DNA from: Galerina marginata
Taxonomy: Eukaryota > Basidiomycota > Agaricomycetes > Agaricales > Galerinaceae
NCBI GenBank assembly: GCA_023014335.1
Contig: JAECYW010000020.1
Span: 744,001-808,000 of the forward strand
DNA length: 64,000 bases
Reading direction: 5' to 3'
Each line of letters starts with the position of its first letter. Position 1 is the first letter of the stretch. The notes beneath the pieces are model-generated. The model did no database searches. It saw nothing but the letters and a program-made list of their open reading frames with translations, and was not told the origin of the DNA. Of the stretch, positions 1-11,207 are shown one piece after another. The position numbers were made by a program, and so were the translations under genes.

Positions 1-1481
1 AGCGTCGAAGTACGGGTGGAGCCGAGGATAAGCAGACCCTCTCGATGAGGAATGGTCCTTGAAAGACAAGAGGGAGGGTAATGAAGTTGGAGGGACATAA
101 GCTGTGCGGGGAATGCATATCGCTCGGGGAATGGGTCCGTTTGAATAACCGATTGGGAGGGGAGGTTGTGGAAATGAGGTGAAGTAGGTTGCCTTGTCGG
201 CAAATTGGACGCGCTTTGATGCGCGAGGAGTGCTGAGTCTAGTCGGCGACAACACAATACACGGTCGGGGCATGGGGTGGAATGTAGGTGGAGAGAAGAA
301 GGTCTCCTCATCGTTGAAGCGGACACGTTTGATTTGGTTCATAGGTATGGTGTTACGGTCCTCAAGTGGCAAAAAAAAAAGAAGAAAGAAAGGTCAGCAA
401 ATTTCTGATATTTGCTTGCTTGAAAGTGTTCGACAATATTCGAATGTCGGTCAGGAGATCCTGAACAGATTCCATGGTTTAGAATCCTTACCTATTGCCC
501 CCGGATTATACCTCACCGTTCAAGATTGTTTGTTCTCTGACATGGACACGCCAGTGCCCCATAAAAGAGTCCATATTACGCATAGCTTGGAGTTTGGCCG
601 ATCGTTCAGGTCCCCGGATCCTACAACATCAAACTCAAATACCCATCGAGACACGCCAATAAAATTGTTACGCGACATTTTCGTCTTCTAGACTCGTAAT
701 TTAGAAGCGCTGATCATGCAAAAAGGCAGGAGTTGACGTACTGCGCTATTTTCACTGACCGTTCATCATCAGAAGGGCATTTGTTAATCATTTCTGCCTA
801 CAAACGCCAGCAGGGCCACCCGTTAGTTGGAGAGAAGATTTTCAAGTCGCCGCAAACATTGTCAAAGAACTCCTACCAGAACGCTCGACCTTCCGACTTA
901 TTGTCAATTTAATAAAATTAGGTCAGTGCCTTGGAAGTTCGACCGCACCAGTACGCGAGGGTTCCACCCTCATACATGTAGCGCTGCAATAAATGAGCGA
1001 CTGGAGGTCACTCAAGACACCTGTGGTTGAAATGCTTTATCACCAGTCGTCTCCGTTGACTCCTATGATCAGATGGTATGAGTGAACTGCTTTCAACAAT
1101 CATTACCTATTGATCCATGACTTTCTCTTTTTGTTGCTTCTGAAATTCTTTTGAGATTTCTCATGGCTGTTATGAATTGAGGAAATTCTTTGGGTTTGGA
1201 AAGAAAGATGGAGGTCGGAAAAAGACACTCCGATCATTTGTCATCTGGTCCTAGGGACGCAAGACATTACTCATTAATTCCCACGACCCTTTTTGAGAAG
1301 TCTTTGAGACTGGGACTTCAAAGGTCAAGCTCAATTCGTTCGATGTTTCACCTCTAACTCTGTATCATTCATTCGGCACTGCTTCTACAGCCTCTGAGAT
1401 ATAGGGAGGCTAAGCACTTTAATTTCCGTGCCATTTCACCTCGCTTGGTGCAGAATTCAGTAGGAGGCCTAGGCCTAATGT
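1..1481. other. No recognisable gene
   Basis: Short open frames occur (for example 194-691 and 827-1030 on the plus strand), but they are interrupted, carry no motif I know and have no convincing splice structure. A homopolymer A run sits near 369-380. Part of the stretch may hold upstream exons of the Ser/Pro-rich frame that follows; I could not place them. Confidence 0.4.
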
Positions 1482-2132
1482 CGTCTTGGTCGAGTTGAGG
1501 AGCACCAGCGCTCTGTCACAGCAGACGGGTTTTTCACTGGGAATCCGGCCGGAAGCGTTTTTTCTCAGCACTATGTTCCACCGCCACCAGTGACCACTGG
1601 TTGTACCAACTCTCGACAGGTATCTTGTGACCCCCCTAGGCCAGTGCAGTCCAGTACTACGCGGTCTGGCTCGCATGTCGAACTTCCTGAATCTGCCCCT
1701 CCTCCAAGTCAAATAGTAGCTCGAAAACGTTCTTCGGCCAAACCGACAGAATGTTTCCCCTCCGAAAAGTTGTTGGTTCCGCCGCAAAGTCGAATTGCTC
1801 CGCGTAGCGTCACACCTACAAACGCTCTGCCTGCCCGTGGCCGGGCTCCCTCTATCAATCTTTACCTACCAACACCAGGAGGCGCTCCTCCTTCAAGTCA
1901 ATTTCCACTGCCCAACATTGTACCACCTACGACCGGGTCCGACTCGCCTCTTTCTGGAAGAGCATCATCGGTAAAACAATATACTTCTGGCAATGCAAAG
2001 GAAGTTGACGAAGTCGATGATACTGTCGGTAGACTTTCGAAAGAACGCCAAAATGCCCTGAAAAGGGGGTTGAAAGAACTTGATAATCTCGTTTTGAAAC
2101 TCAGTTCCGAGACGGGATTGTCTACTTCCTAG
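1482..2132 (+). CDS. Hypothetical Ser/Pro-rich protein, 3' exon
   Basis: A frame without stops runs from about 1482 to a TAG ending at 2132. The encoded tail is rich in Pro, Ser and Thr, with repeated short PPP and PPS blocks, and ends in a charged segment that looks helical (acidic EVDEVDD, then KERQNALKRGLKELDN). No ATG fits the left end, so this would be a terminal exon whose upstream exons are not resolved. The composition suggests a disordered linker followed by a coiled coil. I do not recognise the family. It may be a gene remnant. Confidence 0.3.
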   Translation, partial: RLGRVEEHQRSVTADGFFTGNPAGSVFSQHYVPPPPVTTGCTNSRQVSCDPPRPVQSSTTRSGSHVELPESAPPPSQIVARKRSSAKPTECFPSEKLLVPPQSRIAPRSVTPTNALPARGRAPSINLYLPTPGGAPPSSQFPLPNIVPPTTGSDSPLSGRASSVKQYTSGNAKEVDEVDDTVGRLSKERQNALKRGLKELDNLVLKLSSETGLSTS

Positions 2133-2529
2133 GTAGTCGAGCGATGAGACGTCATTAAACCCGATCCACGAGCACTTGGAACATTTATCAAAGCTATTTG
2201 CCAGACTACTTAGATATTGAAATCGGTCGGCTTCCGGCTGATAAGCGACCTATACGTATGTCACTATTCCACTATTCCTGCCCATTGAAGTTGACTTGTC
2301 TTGGCACACAATTTAGCTGGCGCACAGATTGAGGTTCCCTTTGTTTCTGCGGCGTACGAAACTTTCAAAACCTTTTACGAGTCCTATTTATAGGGCTCGT
2401 TCTTTTATCGTTTGGGCTCACCCAGGATTTTTGTCACGCTATACGAGCCGGCCTGCCGGCCCGCCTCATGCCGCTTCTATTTCCGCTCTTCTATTCCCGT
2501 CCTCGTCGGCGCTCTTTCCTTAGCACTTT

Positions 2530-2860
2530 CAACCACAACCACAAGTTACAACCCCATGCTCCTCTCCTCCCTCCGGCCATGTCCAATGTCTGCCACCCCA
2601 TCAGCTTAAGCTACGTGGCCAAAACGACGCTCAGCACAGTTCCGAGGGCTCCTCCTCTCCAATGAGGGATGTGGGCCGGAAGTTGGAAGAGTTCAAACGG
2701 GGTGAACAAACCAGGTACATCGCGCAAATGACCCCCGCTGTGCAGCTGACCCATGCCTCATCAAATCCCAGAACCAGCAAGTACGTTGCCACTCCATGAT
2801 ACCCCGCGTTTGCCGCCAAGTCACAGCCACGCACGGAAACCCTTGGTGTCAACATGGCTA
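2530..2860. repeat. GC-rich dispersed repeat, block 1
   Basis: This block shares long stretches with 9600-9830 and 10060-10110. Both carry a C-rich lead-in followed by CCTCTCCAATGAGGGATGTG and GGCCGGAAGT, then a segment with CCAGGTAC, AATGACC and GTGCAGCT. No gene is supported here. The function and class of the repeat are unknown. Confidence 0.6.
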
Positions 2861-4550
2861 ATGCTGGTTAAGGTCCGCCTCTTTGACCGTTGCAGATACG
2901 TGCAACCGCTTCCACCTCGTTGACGTCTTTTACATTAGTCGTCCTAAGTCAACAAAGTCAGACCTCATGAAAAAGTGCAAGTCAGCAAATCTGCAGTTGC
3001 CAAGAACTCGTAAATACCTTAGTTACTGTCTGACTTTGTCGCCCACTTACCGTCCTTCCAGCCAACGTCATCCTTATGACTTCTTTACTGAAAGTAAGCA
3101 AGTCCTTCTATCTGTTTAAACATTTTCTTATTTTCATGATAAATATGACAGGTGCTTGAATCAATCACAACTCTTTAACTGCCGAATTTGCCTCTCAACT
3201 CACCGATTCGTCAATGTGCATGGTGTCTCCAAGATGTTCATGACACTGAGCCCGCCTCTCGGCGCACTGAACCACCAGTTCGTCCTCGCGCAGCATTTCC
3301 GAGATGATCGTCTTCATTCCCGGCGACTTTGTCACCTCCAAATTTATCTTCAGCTTCAGGCCGTCGACTGGTGTACTCTAGGCGTAGACGCCACACCTCG
3401 CTTTTTCATCCAGGAATTATTCTCGAACGTCAGGATTACCCAGCCTCCCAAGCATGCCAACACACCACTTAACCCTGCTTCGCCTCGTATTTGAGATATT
3501 TCTGTTGATTCTTTTCTGCTGATCCGTCAATTTTATGGTTAAGCTGCATTTCGCAATTTGCATGCGTCCCTAGTTGAGTTTTTTGGGCCAAAAGGAAAGA
3601 GAGCGAACGCGATAACGGGCCTCTGGTTGGCTCCTCCCAGTCCGTTAAGTACGCTATGGACTGTACCAGTATTGTTGTCTTTAAATTTCACTGATAAACA
3701 GTCTATCATTCATAAATATAAGTTTATATAAGGGCGCACAGCAAGTACGGAGAGCAAAAATTCAGACCTGAGTGCGGACGAGTTTTGCCGTGCAAAGCAG
3801 CGGCCTACAAACCAAGTTTACCCAGGAAACTACGATAGGATATTACGCTCGTGGTATCAAATTCGCCAAATGTCCGACGCCAGTGACTTGTCAACTAACC
3901 AGCGAATTCGAGAGTTCTCGACATATACCAAGAAAATCAACAACATGGTACGTTTATCATTCAAATGATATTTCGCCTCTTCTGACAAAGAACAGGTTCG
4001 GCATGCGTCCACGATGTATCGCCTTCAGTGATGCCGCTACAAATGTACGGAATCTTGCCTCATTTTATTTATCTCCTCTCTGACAAGTATCTATCTGTAA
4101 ATCTAGTTATTTCTAGATCGGTTTCGTTGTACGGACTCCCAAGCGCTTGGGCATATGAGATCCGAGTCCCATGTTTAGTATACATACCATGTTTCGACGC
4201 GACCTATTGACAAAGCTGCCCAAACTATTCCCGCGTACCTTCACCGCACCTCGCACCCCATCACTTCTACAGTCTGAACCTCGCACCTCCCTGCCCACTA
4301 GGGCCGCTACTCAGTGTTGGAATATTCGGTGGCTGTGCGAGTGTGCGCGCTGCACTGAGTGGTGTGCGCATGCCGTGTCGGGACTCGGGATATTTCCCCG
4401 TGATTATTTGGTTGCTTACATACAGTACATAAAAAGCTCATCGTGTATTATAGCCCCCATCCGTTCGCCCTTGTATTTGGTGGTCTCAAAACTCCGAGAG
4501 TTCCCGCTGGAATCAGGCATTGAATCCCTTCGCCCCCTTTCTTGAGAACT
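2861..4550. other. No recognisable gene
   Basis: Open frames at 2883-3119, 3156-3494, 3772-4083 and 4171-4545 lack motifs, consistent splice borders and family resemblance. An AT-rich stretch with TATAAG lies near 3715-3735, but I cannot tie it to a gene. Confidence 0.4.
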
Positions 4551-4556
4551 GCAGCC

Positions 4557-5883
4557 ATGTCACCTTTGAAAGTCGTCCTTCTGGGTTCTAGTGGCAGTGG
4601 TGAGTTCGTGAACCAATTCCGACACCTGATCTTCCTTTCCTGATCTTCGACCATAAGGCAAGTCAACTCTAGTGGCCAGCGTTTCTGGGGTAAGGTGGGA
4701 ATCGGCTTCCTATCACATTACTTATAGTCGTATAGGTTCTACTCGGAACCAGCACGACTTGCCCAGTGGAGTGGAAAATGCGTCGATCGGTCACTAATAT
4801 CTGGTCGGCCCAGGTCTCGGTAGCATATTTCTCCCAAAGTTTCTTCAACTCGAAAAAACGTCGGGTCCACGGCCTTATTTTCCTCGGGAGCGAAGATAAA
4901 CCATGTTCGACCCCTTCTCAATTACTATACCTTCTTAGAAAGGCCGAGATCATAGCTTCCTCTCCCGGCCAGGACGTAGCGGCTATTCTCTCAATGGATG
5001 AGCATATAATTGCCTGCAACTATTCCAGGATCTTACTCTCGTCCTCTCCATCCAAGGGTGTCATCTACGTTGATTTATCAATCCCTGGGCTCACAGGACG
5101 TGAAATTACAATGATTGACCTTCCAGGTAAATGAAATACACCCCACCTAGTCCATGCAGCAGCTGATTACGAGTTCACCTGTTTATAGGGCTGAGAGAAA
5201 CAGGATATTCATCTACTATCGATTCCATACGGAACATTGCCCAGTTCTATGCTACGCAAAAGGAGATCGTTATTGCCATTGTGATCCGCATAACTGGTGT
5301 GTTTTGAGTTTCCTTCTCGATTCGCTATGTACGATGTACCTGAGGACCCCATTTAGAACCCAAGCGAAAGGCTCGAGCACTTTTACTTCTCGATAAAAAA
5401 ACACTAGCCGAAAGGACAACAGGTTGGTGCCCTGTTTGCGATGCCAGTGGTTTTATTATTCACGATATGCTTCCAGTAATCCTGACCCATGCTAATGGTG
5501 GAGTAGCAGACGCGTATTGGCTGAAAACTTTGGGCGCAAGTCGGCCTTCTAGCCCACATTGCTTTCATATTCCTGATTTCAAGAGCTCGTTCGCGTTCAA
5601 GGAGTCGGACATCCTACGTCTTCGACAAGAGGAGGCAGAACATTTTTTATTTTCTAAACCGTGGTCTTATTTGCCTCCTCATTCTTCTGATAATCTGGGC
5701 ATTGCAAACATTATCAAGCTTTGGGACCGAACTTCAAAAACCAAACCCAATCCGACATCAGGGCTGATGAATTGGAAAGGCATCTTTTTTGTGTTTCTCG
5801 TCGTGCTTCTGCTTTACTTGGGTGTGTGTCTATCGTTGTCCGGAGGTAAATTAGATCTGATTATAGGCATAGCTTATGCATAA
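4557..5883 (+). CDS. Dynamin-related (Mx-like) GTPase, divergent and probably short
   Basis: The ATG at 4557 opens a chain of small exons that join cleanly: 4557-4599, 4658-4689, 4736-5126, 5189 to about 5298, then further exons to about 5880. Splicing rebuilds a P-loop GSSGSGKST (G1) across the first junction. TCPVEWKMR lies in the switch I neighbourhood. MIDLPG (G3, the dynamin DLPG motif) is spliced to LRETGYSSTIDSIRNIAQFY. EIVIAIVIRIT and a helix KARALLLLDKKTLAERTT follow. The later segment (EEAEHFLFSKPWS) matches the conserved stretch after the G domain in fungal Mx-like proteins. Where G4 (TKxD) is expected the frame reads WCPVCD, so guanine binding is doubtful. The middle and GED stalk regions are absent; instead a hydrophobic tail (FFVFLVVLLLYLG) ends the frame. 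Known members are membrane-remodelling GTPases. This copy may be a truncated gene or an early pseudogene. Confidence 0.6.
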
Positions 5884-6946
5884 AACTGCCTGGAGCCATG
5901 TCAAATGTACCGCCATGACAGTTGAGTTGGTTAATCATCCCCAGTTTGGTCGACAAGATAGAGTTCCCGTATTCAGAAATCGTTCTACCTAAAACCCTCT
6001 AGCCCACTTTATATTGTTTCCACTTTCTGAACAGGTCCTGTTAATCAGGGATATTTGCGCCCAGGAGTAGTCGTTGGTTCTTTTCGTTGTGCTTTTGGTC
6101 TGTTCGTCAGCTGTAGTCGCACTTGTTTCTGTTCTCCTCACCAGTTGCCTTCTAAGTTCTTGCCCTCGCATCCGTGAAATATATTATCGCCAAAAATGAA
6201 GGGTATATGCACCATTTCGCCCACACAGTGGACAACTTCGTTTTCGGATGTTAGATTTTAAGAAATGTCTTGAACCACCTGTGAAATGTGTCTGCGGCAG
6301 CGTCTACATATTGGAGTACGCTAAGGTCAGCAGCTGAGCTCGGATACCGGGATACACCTGTCATGATGATGGTAGTGATGCTCTGACGTGTTTCTTTTGG
6401 AAAGACCCGCGTAAACAACGGCCACGATCTGCAGATCTGGTTCCTCTTGCCTATCCGTTTGCCTACTTTGCCTCACAGTGGGACTCTTTCCGTAGGTTGA
6501 AATTCTGATGGGTTTGGGGTGTTTACTGCGCGTCGAACTTGATTTTTGAACATACATATATTCTTCTTAATTATATTCTTCTTATGACTCAGTCGACAAT
6601 GGCTGTTGAGAGTCAGATCATCTCTTGTGCTCAGATACAAAATATGGCACGGAAAGAGAGCCCGGATCTCATGATGCGCTCGGCCGGTTATTCATTCGTT
6701 ATTGGGAGGTCACCGGTCACCGGTCATATTATCTGAATCTGGTGATTCAAATCCAGTGACATTCTCAATTTAGAACAATAAGATTTGTCCACCTTATTGT
6801 TCTTGCTATTGTTACATTGTACCGAACATCAAACAAAGGTGCGCTTGCTTATCTCGATAGCACTTTCGATTTACAACAAGCAGAGGGACTATAAAGCCAA
6901 GGTGCTCTAAGCGGTCGTCAGTTGTTTGTACAGGATCCAACTTAGC
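5884..6946. other. Intergenic, no recognisable gene
   Basis: Only short unsupported frames are visible. A perfect 10 bp inverted repeat (GAACAATAAG at 6773-6782 and its complement at 6793-6802, 10 bp loop) lies about 150 bp upstream of the next start codon. A short tandem of GGTCACC lies at about 6706-6722. Confidence 0.5.
6773..6802. repeat. Perfect 10 bp stem-loop
   Basis: The arms GAACAATAAG and CTTATTGTTC are separated by 10 bases. It could be a protein-binding palindrome or chance. No run of T follows, so it does not look like a terminator. Confidence 0.4.
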
Positions 6947-8748
6947 ATGTCAAATCCCTGGGTGAGCGACCATCCTCAAGTTTGACTGGATTTCATGATG
7001 ACGCCGACTCTCTACAGACTCGGCCGGCCTTTCCATTCTCTAATATCTCTGTCACAGAGCACAGCAACGACATCCCTTATAACTCAAACATAGATGGTTT
7101 TAGTCGGACGGCTACACCAATGTCGGACACACTTCCCCGAATGACCCCAGTACGTATGTAATACTAGGAATTAGGAGGACCACACCGCCGACAACTCACT
7201 TGTCTCCATTACCTACTTTTTTAGCCACGGCCACCTCCGTCGAATTGTGTAGGATATTGACAGTCATACCCGGGACATATCTAACACTTGAATCATAGCC
7301 ACCACCTCCAGGTGAACCAGACGATTTAGACTATCAGATGGGAGAGGGAGAAGGGCGAGTCGTTTCGCTGCATTCAAAATGGTTATTCTAATTCATGCGC
7401 TTAGCAACAAGGACTCGGACCCGGGTTATGAAGGTGATAAAGACTCTCCTCGCACATTCGTGGATCCGCGACAGGGGAAGAAACACGTACCCACAGGGCG
7501 AAAACCAAAGTCATACCAACAAAAACTCCTCCATGTAAGTCCCAATAATTTTCACAATCATCCCTGATGACTCATGCATGACAAAGTCGATGGTTAGGAC
7601 CTACCTAATTTCTAAAAGCTTGTTGTCGCCGGACGACGACGACGACGGGGGCGGCAAAGGCCCTGATAAGCCGTCTCCTATGCCCACCATTCCACCTTGT
7701 CCTGATCCCGCCGTAGTTGGGGCTTATTTGGCTTTCCACCACAACGGACCAGATATCAACAAGATCTTGATTCACTGGAAGGCCCCCATGACCCACCAAT
7801 GGAATGTCAAAGCTATCCAACTGCTTGTCAAGAGTTTCGAGAATTATGTGAAAGACAAGCAATTGGTAAAGCTTGTAGAGCTCCTTGGGTCCAATTTCAC
7901 TGGCGCGGACATAGGAAAGCAGTTGGACGAGATTTGCATGGTACAAGAGCTCATCGAACAGAAACTTACCTCTCGCCGCTCCAGGTTACAGTCCCTTCTG
8001 AAAAAGGTAGATGTACTGGGAGCAACCATGAATGCCACGGAAATATGTGCTGTGTTTCAAGGGAATACCCAGGAGTCCAAGTGTCGATCACGAAGGAGGG
8101 AGCGTAAGAAGCTGGTTCGTTCTGAATTGCATACTTACTCCTTACCTACTAATAAAGGAACTTGATCAGAAGTTCCTGCGGAGGGATGATATCATCGAGA
8201 ACGCAATTTTGCTTCCCAAGAACTACAAGAAAGCGGATAGCGCCAAGAGGTGGAAGGATATCCAATTTTTATATAGTCATTTTGGAGTTGCTGAAATGTC
8301 GACCGACGAGTCGGAAACGGAAGCAACCTTTTCCAAACCCAAGACTCTCCGTCGTGTTAGGAAATATTGGTTAAGCCCGGATGTATCCAATGTAGGTCCC
8401 ACTTACTTCTCCACCTACTTCTATCTCATCTGCTATCCAGGTACTGCATTACGTTGATTCTCAATACTCTCCACGAAAAATATCTGGAGCCCTCAAACGA
8501 GGAGCTGCTCCTTTAGTTCGCATAAATCTTGCCAAAAAGGTCAATCGTACCGACACTCCTACCCCTCAGATGCCCCTCAATTTCTACGGGGCTGATATCT
8601 CCCCTACAGCATTGCAAGTGCTTGCACCTGGACCGTCCATTTGCATCCCTGTCGTACGTTCGATTCATTGAGACCACTGACAGTACAAAACTCACATATG
8701 ATCACGCAGGTGCCCAACATCCATCAACAAGAAAGCCAGCCAGAATAA
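6947..8748 (+). CDS. Uncharacterised Agaricomycete-expanded protein
   Basis: A likely gene starts with a very short exon (ATG at 6947, MSNPW, donor GTGAGC) and continues through several exons to TAA at 8746-8748. The central exon (about 7618-8120) has an acidic run (DDDDDGGG), then PDPAVVGAYLAFHHNG and a charged helical segment with several RRR clusters. The next exon (from 8159) carries MSTDESETE and LRRVRKYWLSPDVSNV. The last large exon (about 8442-8655) carries LVRINLAKKV and PTALQVLAPG. This order (VGAYLAFH, basic helix, MSSDES-like acidic patch, W-L-S-x-D-V) fits a large family of proteins of unknown function in mushroom genomes, often scattered among transposons. Exon borders in the 5' third are uncertain. 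No function can be given. Confidence 0.5.
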
Positions 8749-9507
8749 GGAGGTACTAAGGAGGTATGGGAGGCGACCATTCAGATAGTGTTGATATGGG
8801 AAATGTGCGCCATGAGCGACATCCTTGTAAATTAGTAGCCATGAGTCGAACCCCTGGGCATGTATGCAAACACGGCCTCCCAGAATTTATCAAATCCACC
8901 GACTGTCTGACTGAGCCATTGAATAGTAATTTGGCCCATCACAACCGTGAAGGGACTGGATGTCCTGCAATAAGTGCAAGGTGTTTTCCAAGCTTTCAAT
9001 TTTAAATTTAAGGTGCTTAAGACGACTACTTACTAACTGTGTGAGTGTCCAATTTAGGGCATACCTTGATTACGTCGCTTTCCTTGATATCTGACGGTGA
9101 TCACCAAGGCTTCAAGTTGGACGTTGAAACCCACGATAATGACGACGACGAGACAGAAGAATCCGGTGATATGTCCTCTCAGTCTTTCCCCTCTCATTCT
9201 GTCGAGCCCGCCTTCCCTCACACTGCCACAGTGCCGTCAACATTCTTGCAACCTCATTCAAAGCCATTCATCTTATTCCAACACTCTCTGTTCATATTCG
9301 TTGAAGCCGAATTCCTGAATCCGTGGACCGACTTCGTGACGGTGCGACGCCTTCTGTTCCAGCTAAAGGTAGATCAAACCCGCGCACTTCCGAGTCTGTA
9401 CGATCCTTGTACGTGTATGGTGAGGGGCAACGAAAGCCAACGTACAAAAGGACCTGCCTAGAAGGTGTGTCATTCATTAGATTGCCCAACTGCAAGGCTC
9501 AAGCGGG
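8749..9507. other. Unassigned region with an acidic open frame
   Basis: Plus-strand frames at 8766-9005 and 9045-9461 are open. The second encodes an acidic stretch (DNDDDETEESGD) and then Ser/Pro-rich sequence. Neither shows a known domain. They may be 3' exons of the preceding gene or a decayed tandem copy. Confidence 0.3.
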
Positions 9508-9543
9508 TATCTATCTATCTATCTATTATATCTATTATATCGG
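9508..9543. repeat. CTAT/TATATCTAT microsatellite
   Basis: A run of CTAT units passes into TATATCTAT units. It is a simple sequence repeat with no coding potential. Confidence 0.8.
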
Positions 9544-9594
9544 TAACTGTGAATTCCCGTCATCCCACGGCCTCCAACCATTGGGTAATTTCTT

Positions 9595-10300
9595 TCATCT
9601 CAACCACCACCGCCACTCCTCTTCACATCCCTCCCGCCCATTTCCCTTAGCCAACATCGCCCAAACGAAGCCTGGCATCATTCCGAGAGCCCCTCCCCTC
9701 CAATAAGGATGTGGGCCGGAAGTAGGATGAAAGGAAGGATTTCGGGTGGGGAAATCACCAGGTACGCAACGAAAATGACCGCCGCGGTGCAGCTAACCCA
9801 CACCTAATCACCCAGGTACGTCAAGAAAAACCCCAACTGTGCAACTAATCGACACCACAGCACCGTCAGCGTCGAGGCATTCCGCCGCGCCCCGCTCTAA
9901 CGCCAGGTCACGACAACCACACCCAGGTATGTCGCCAATACAATGCCCGCCGTGCAACTAACTAACACCCCCCACCCTTCTATTACAGCGCCGGGCAGCT
10001 CCCACATTCGCCGCCACGTTACAGCAAGAACATGCGAGGGGATAAATACGCCCGGCACGTTGTGCCCCTCCCCTCCAATGAGGGATGTCAGCTGGAAGTG
10101 GGACAACCGAGGGATTTCAGGGATCACCAGGTGAGTAACAAAACCGACTGCCGCCGTACAGCTGACCCACACTGCACCACCTTGCAGCGCCGTTCAGTGA
10201 CTCCGGACCTCACGGCGCCTGCTTTGACGCCACGTCACGCCAACCCCACCATCTGCGATGGCCGTCGCGCCTAGTACCCCCACATCAACGAGGAGTCCAC
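9595..10300. repeat. GC-rich dispersed repeat, block 2, degenerate tandem units
   Basis: The lead-in with CCCTCCAATAAGGATGTG and GGCCGGAAGT at about 9690-9730 matches block 1 at 2.5-2.9 kb and recurs at about 10070-10100. After it a degenerate unit (CACCAGGTACG...AAATGACCGCC...GTGCAGCTAACCCACAC) appears at about 9757, 9815, 9919 and 10123. Units differ by many substitutions and indels, so this is an old minisatellite-like array. Confidence 0.6.
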
Positions 10301-10735
10301 CACGTTGGCGTGGGGTATGAGGGGGCAACGACAAAACGAGCACAGCGCCAGATGATGAGAGGAACCCCACATCGGTGCGAAAACCAACCGCACCGCTGTA
10401 GGGCAATCGCGACACCGCGACGACGTTGCGGCAGCCACCACCACCACTGCAACGTCGTCTGCAGTGCCTCTGCGGCTCCGTTACAACCACCAGCAACATG
10501 TGCCGAGACCACAAGAGCGGCCCCCACATTAGCGCACAAACTGACTGCGGCGGTGTAGGGCTTTGTGACCACACCGTATTGTTGTGCTGGCCACCTCACC
10601 TTGCCACGTCGTCTGCAGTCCCCACATCAGCGTGCAGCCTACCACGTCGGTGTCGGGAATGACGCCAAATGTTGGGACTGCACCGCGGTTGACGTGACCC
10701 CACAACCACTGCTCACCGCATCCCACTCTATTTAC
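10301..10735. repeat. GC-rich CCACCA-type array, about 155 bp degenerate unit
   Basis: Two related segments are visible. CCCACATCGGTGCG... at about 10368 resembles CCCACATTAGCGCA... at about 10524, both followed by an ACCGC/CTGCGG core and GTGTAGGGC or CTGTAGGGC. ACGTCGTCTGCAGT at about 10453 recurs at about 10608. A (CCA)n run lies at 10436-10447. Long frames on both strands here are by-products of the GC bias. Confidence 0.5.
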
Positions 10736-11118
10736 ATATTAATGTATTAGATTAATGTTTGTAAGTAAGTGATATACATTTATTAAAGTATGCATGCATT
10801 TAAATGAGTGAACTGAACATATGATACTGTAGCTTTAAATTATGGGATTAAGAATACCCAAAAGATACTTAAGAATACAAAATTTTATTCTGTGTTTACA
10901 CCTAAGTACAAGAAGTAGAAAAAATGCAAGGCAGAAGCAGGTAGGCGAGCGAAGTTTTTCCTATACTCAAATTCAATTTATGCAGTACAAAACTTGTACA
11001 GAATTCTTTTTAAATCACTATGGAGGCGCGAAGCGCCGACTACAGGGGCGCAGCCCCGGCAAGCTGGAGACCCGTACCGCAGAGCCGGCTGTGCGGACAG
11101 GGATTTCAAAGTTCGCCG
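10736..11118. other. AT-rich segment ending in GC-rich double hairpin
   Basis: Composition changes sharply at about 10736 from GC-rich to AT-rich, then near 11022 to a GC-rich tip. Two perfect hairpins stand side by side: GGCGC-GAA-GCGCC at 11025-11037 and GGGGC-GCA-GCCCC at 11045-11057. Such GC-rich double hairpins in AT-rich context resemble those known from fungal mitochondrial DNA, so a nuclear mitochondrial insertion is one reading; the end of an unknown mobile element is another. No gene is visible. Confidence 0.45.
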
Positions 11119-11207
11119 ATTACATAAAGGTGCGGTTCAGCCGCCAGCGATATTTGCTGGTGCATAATTTTCTCCTTTCAACATCGGACGATCATGAGCT
11201 GCACCTC

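Noticed and set aside
6730..6765. Possible tRNA T-arm (GGTGATTCAAATCC)
   Set aside because: The stem does not pair as a 5 bp T-stem, and no anticodon or acceptor arm is found around it.
10285..10662. Several overlapping frames in the GC-rich array
   Set aside because: They are present on both strands in several frames at once, Trp/Val/Gly-rich or His/Thr-rich, which is typical of GC-rich repeats without coding function.
11022..11060. Hairpins as a Helitron 3' end
   Set aside because: A Helitron end would need a single hairpin followed within about 10 bases by CTRR at the element border. No such CTRR end coincides with the boundary of copy A at 11119, and no Rep/helicase is present.
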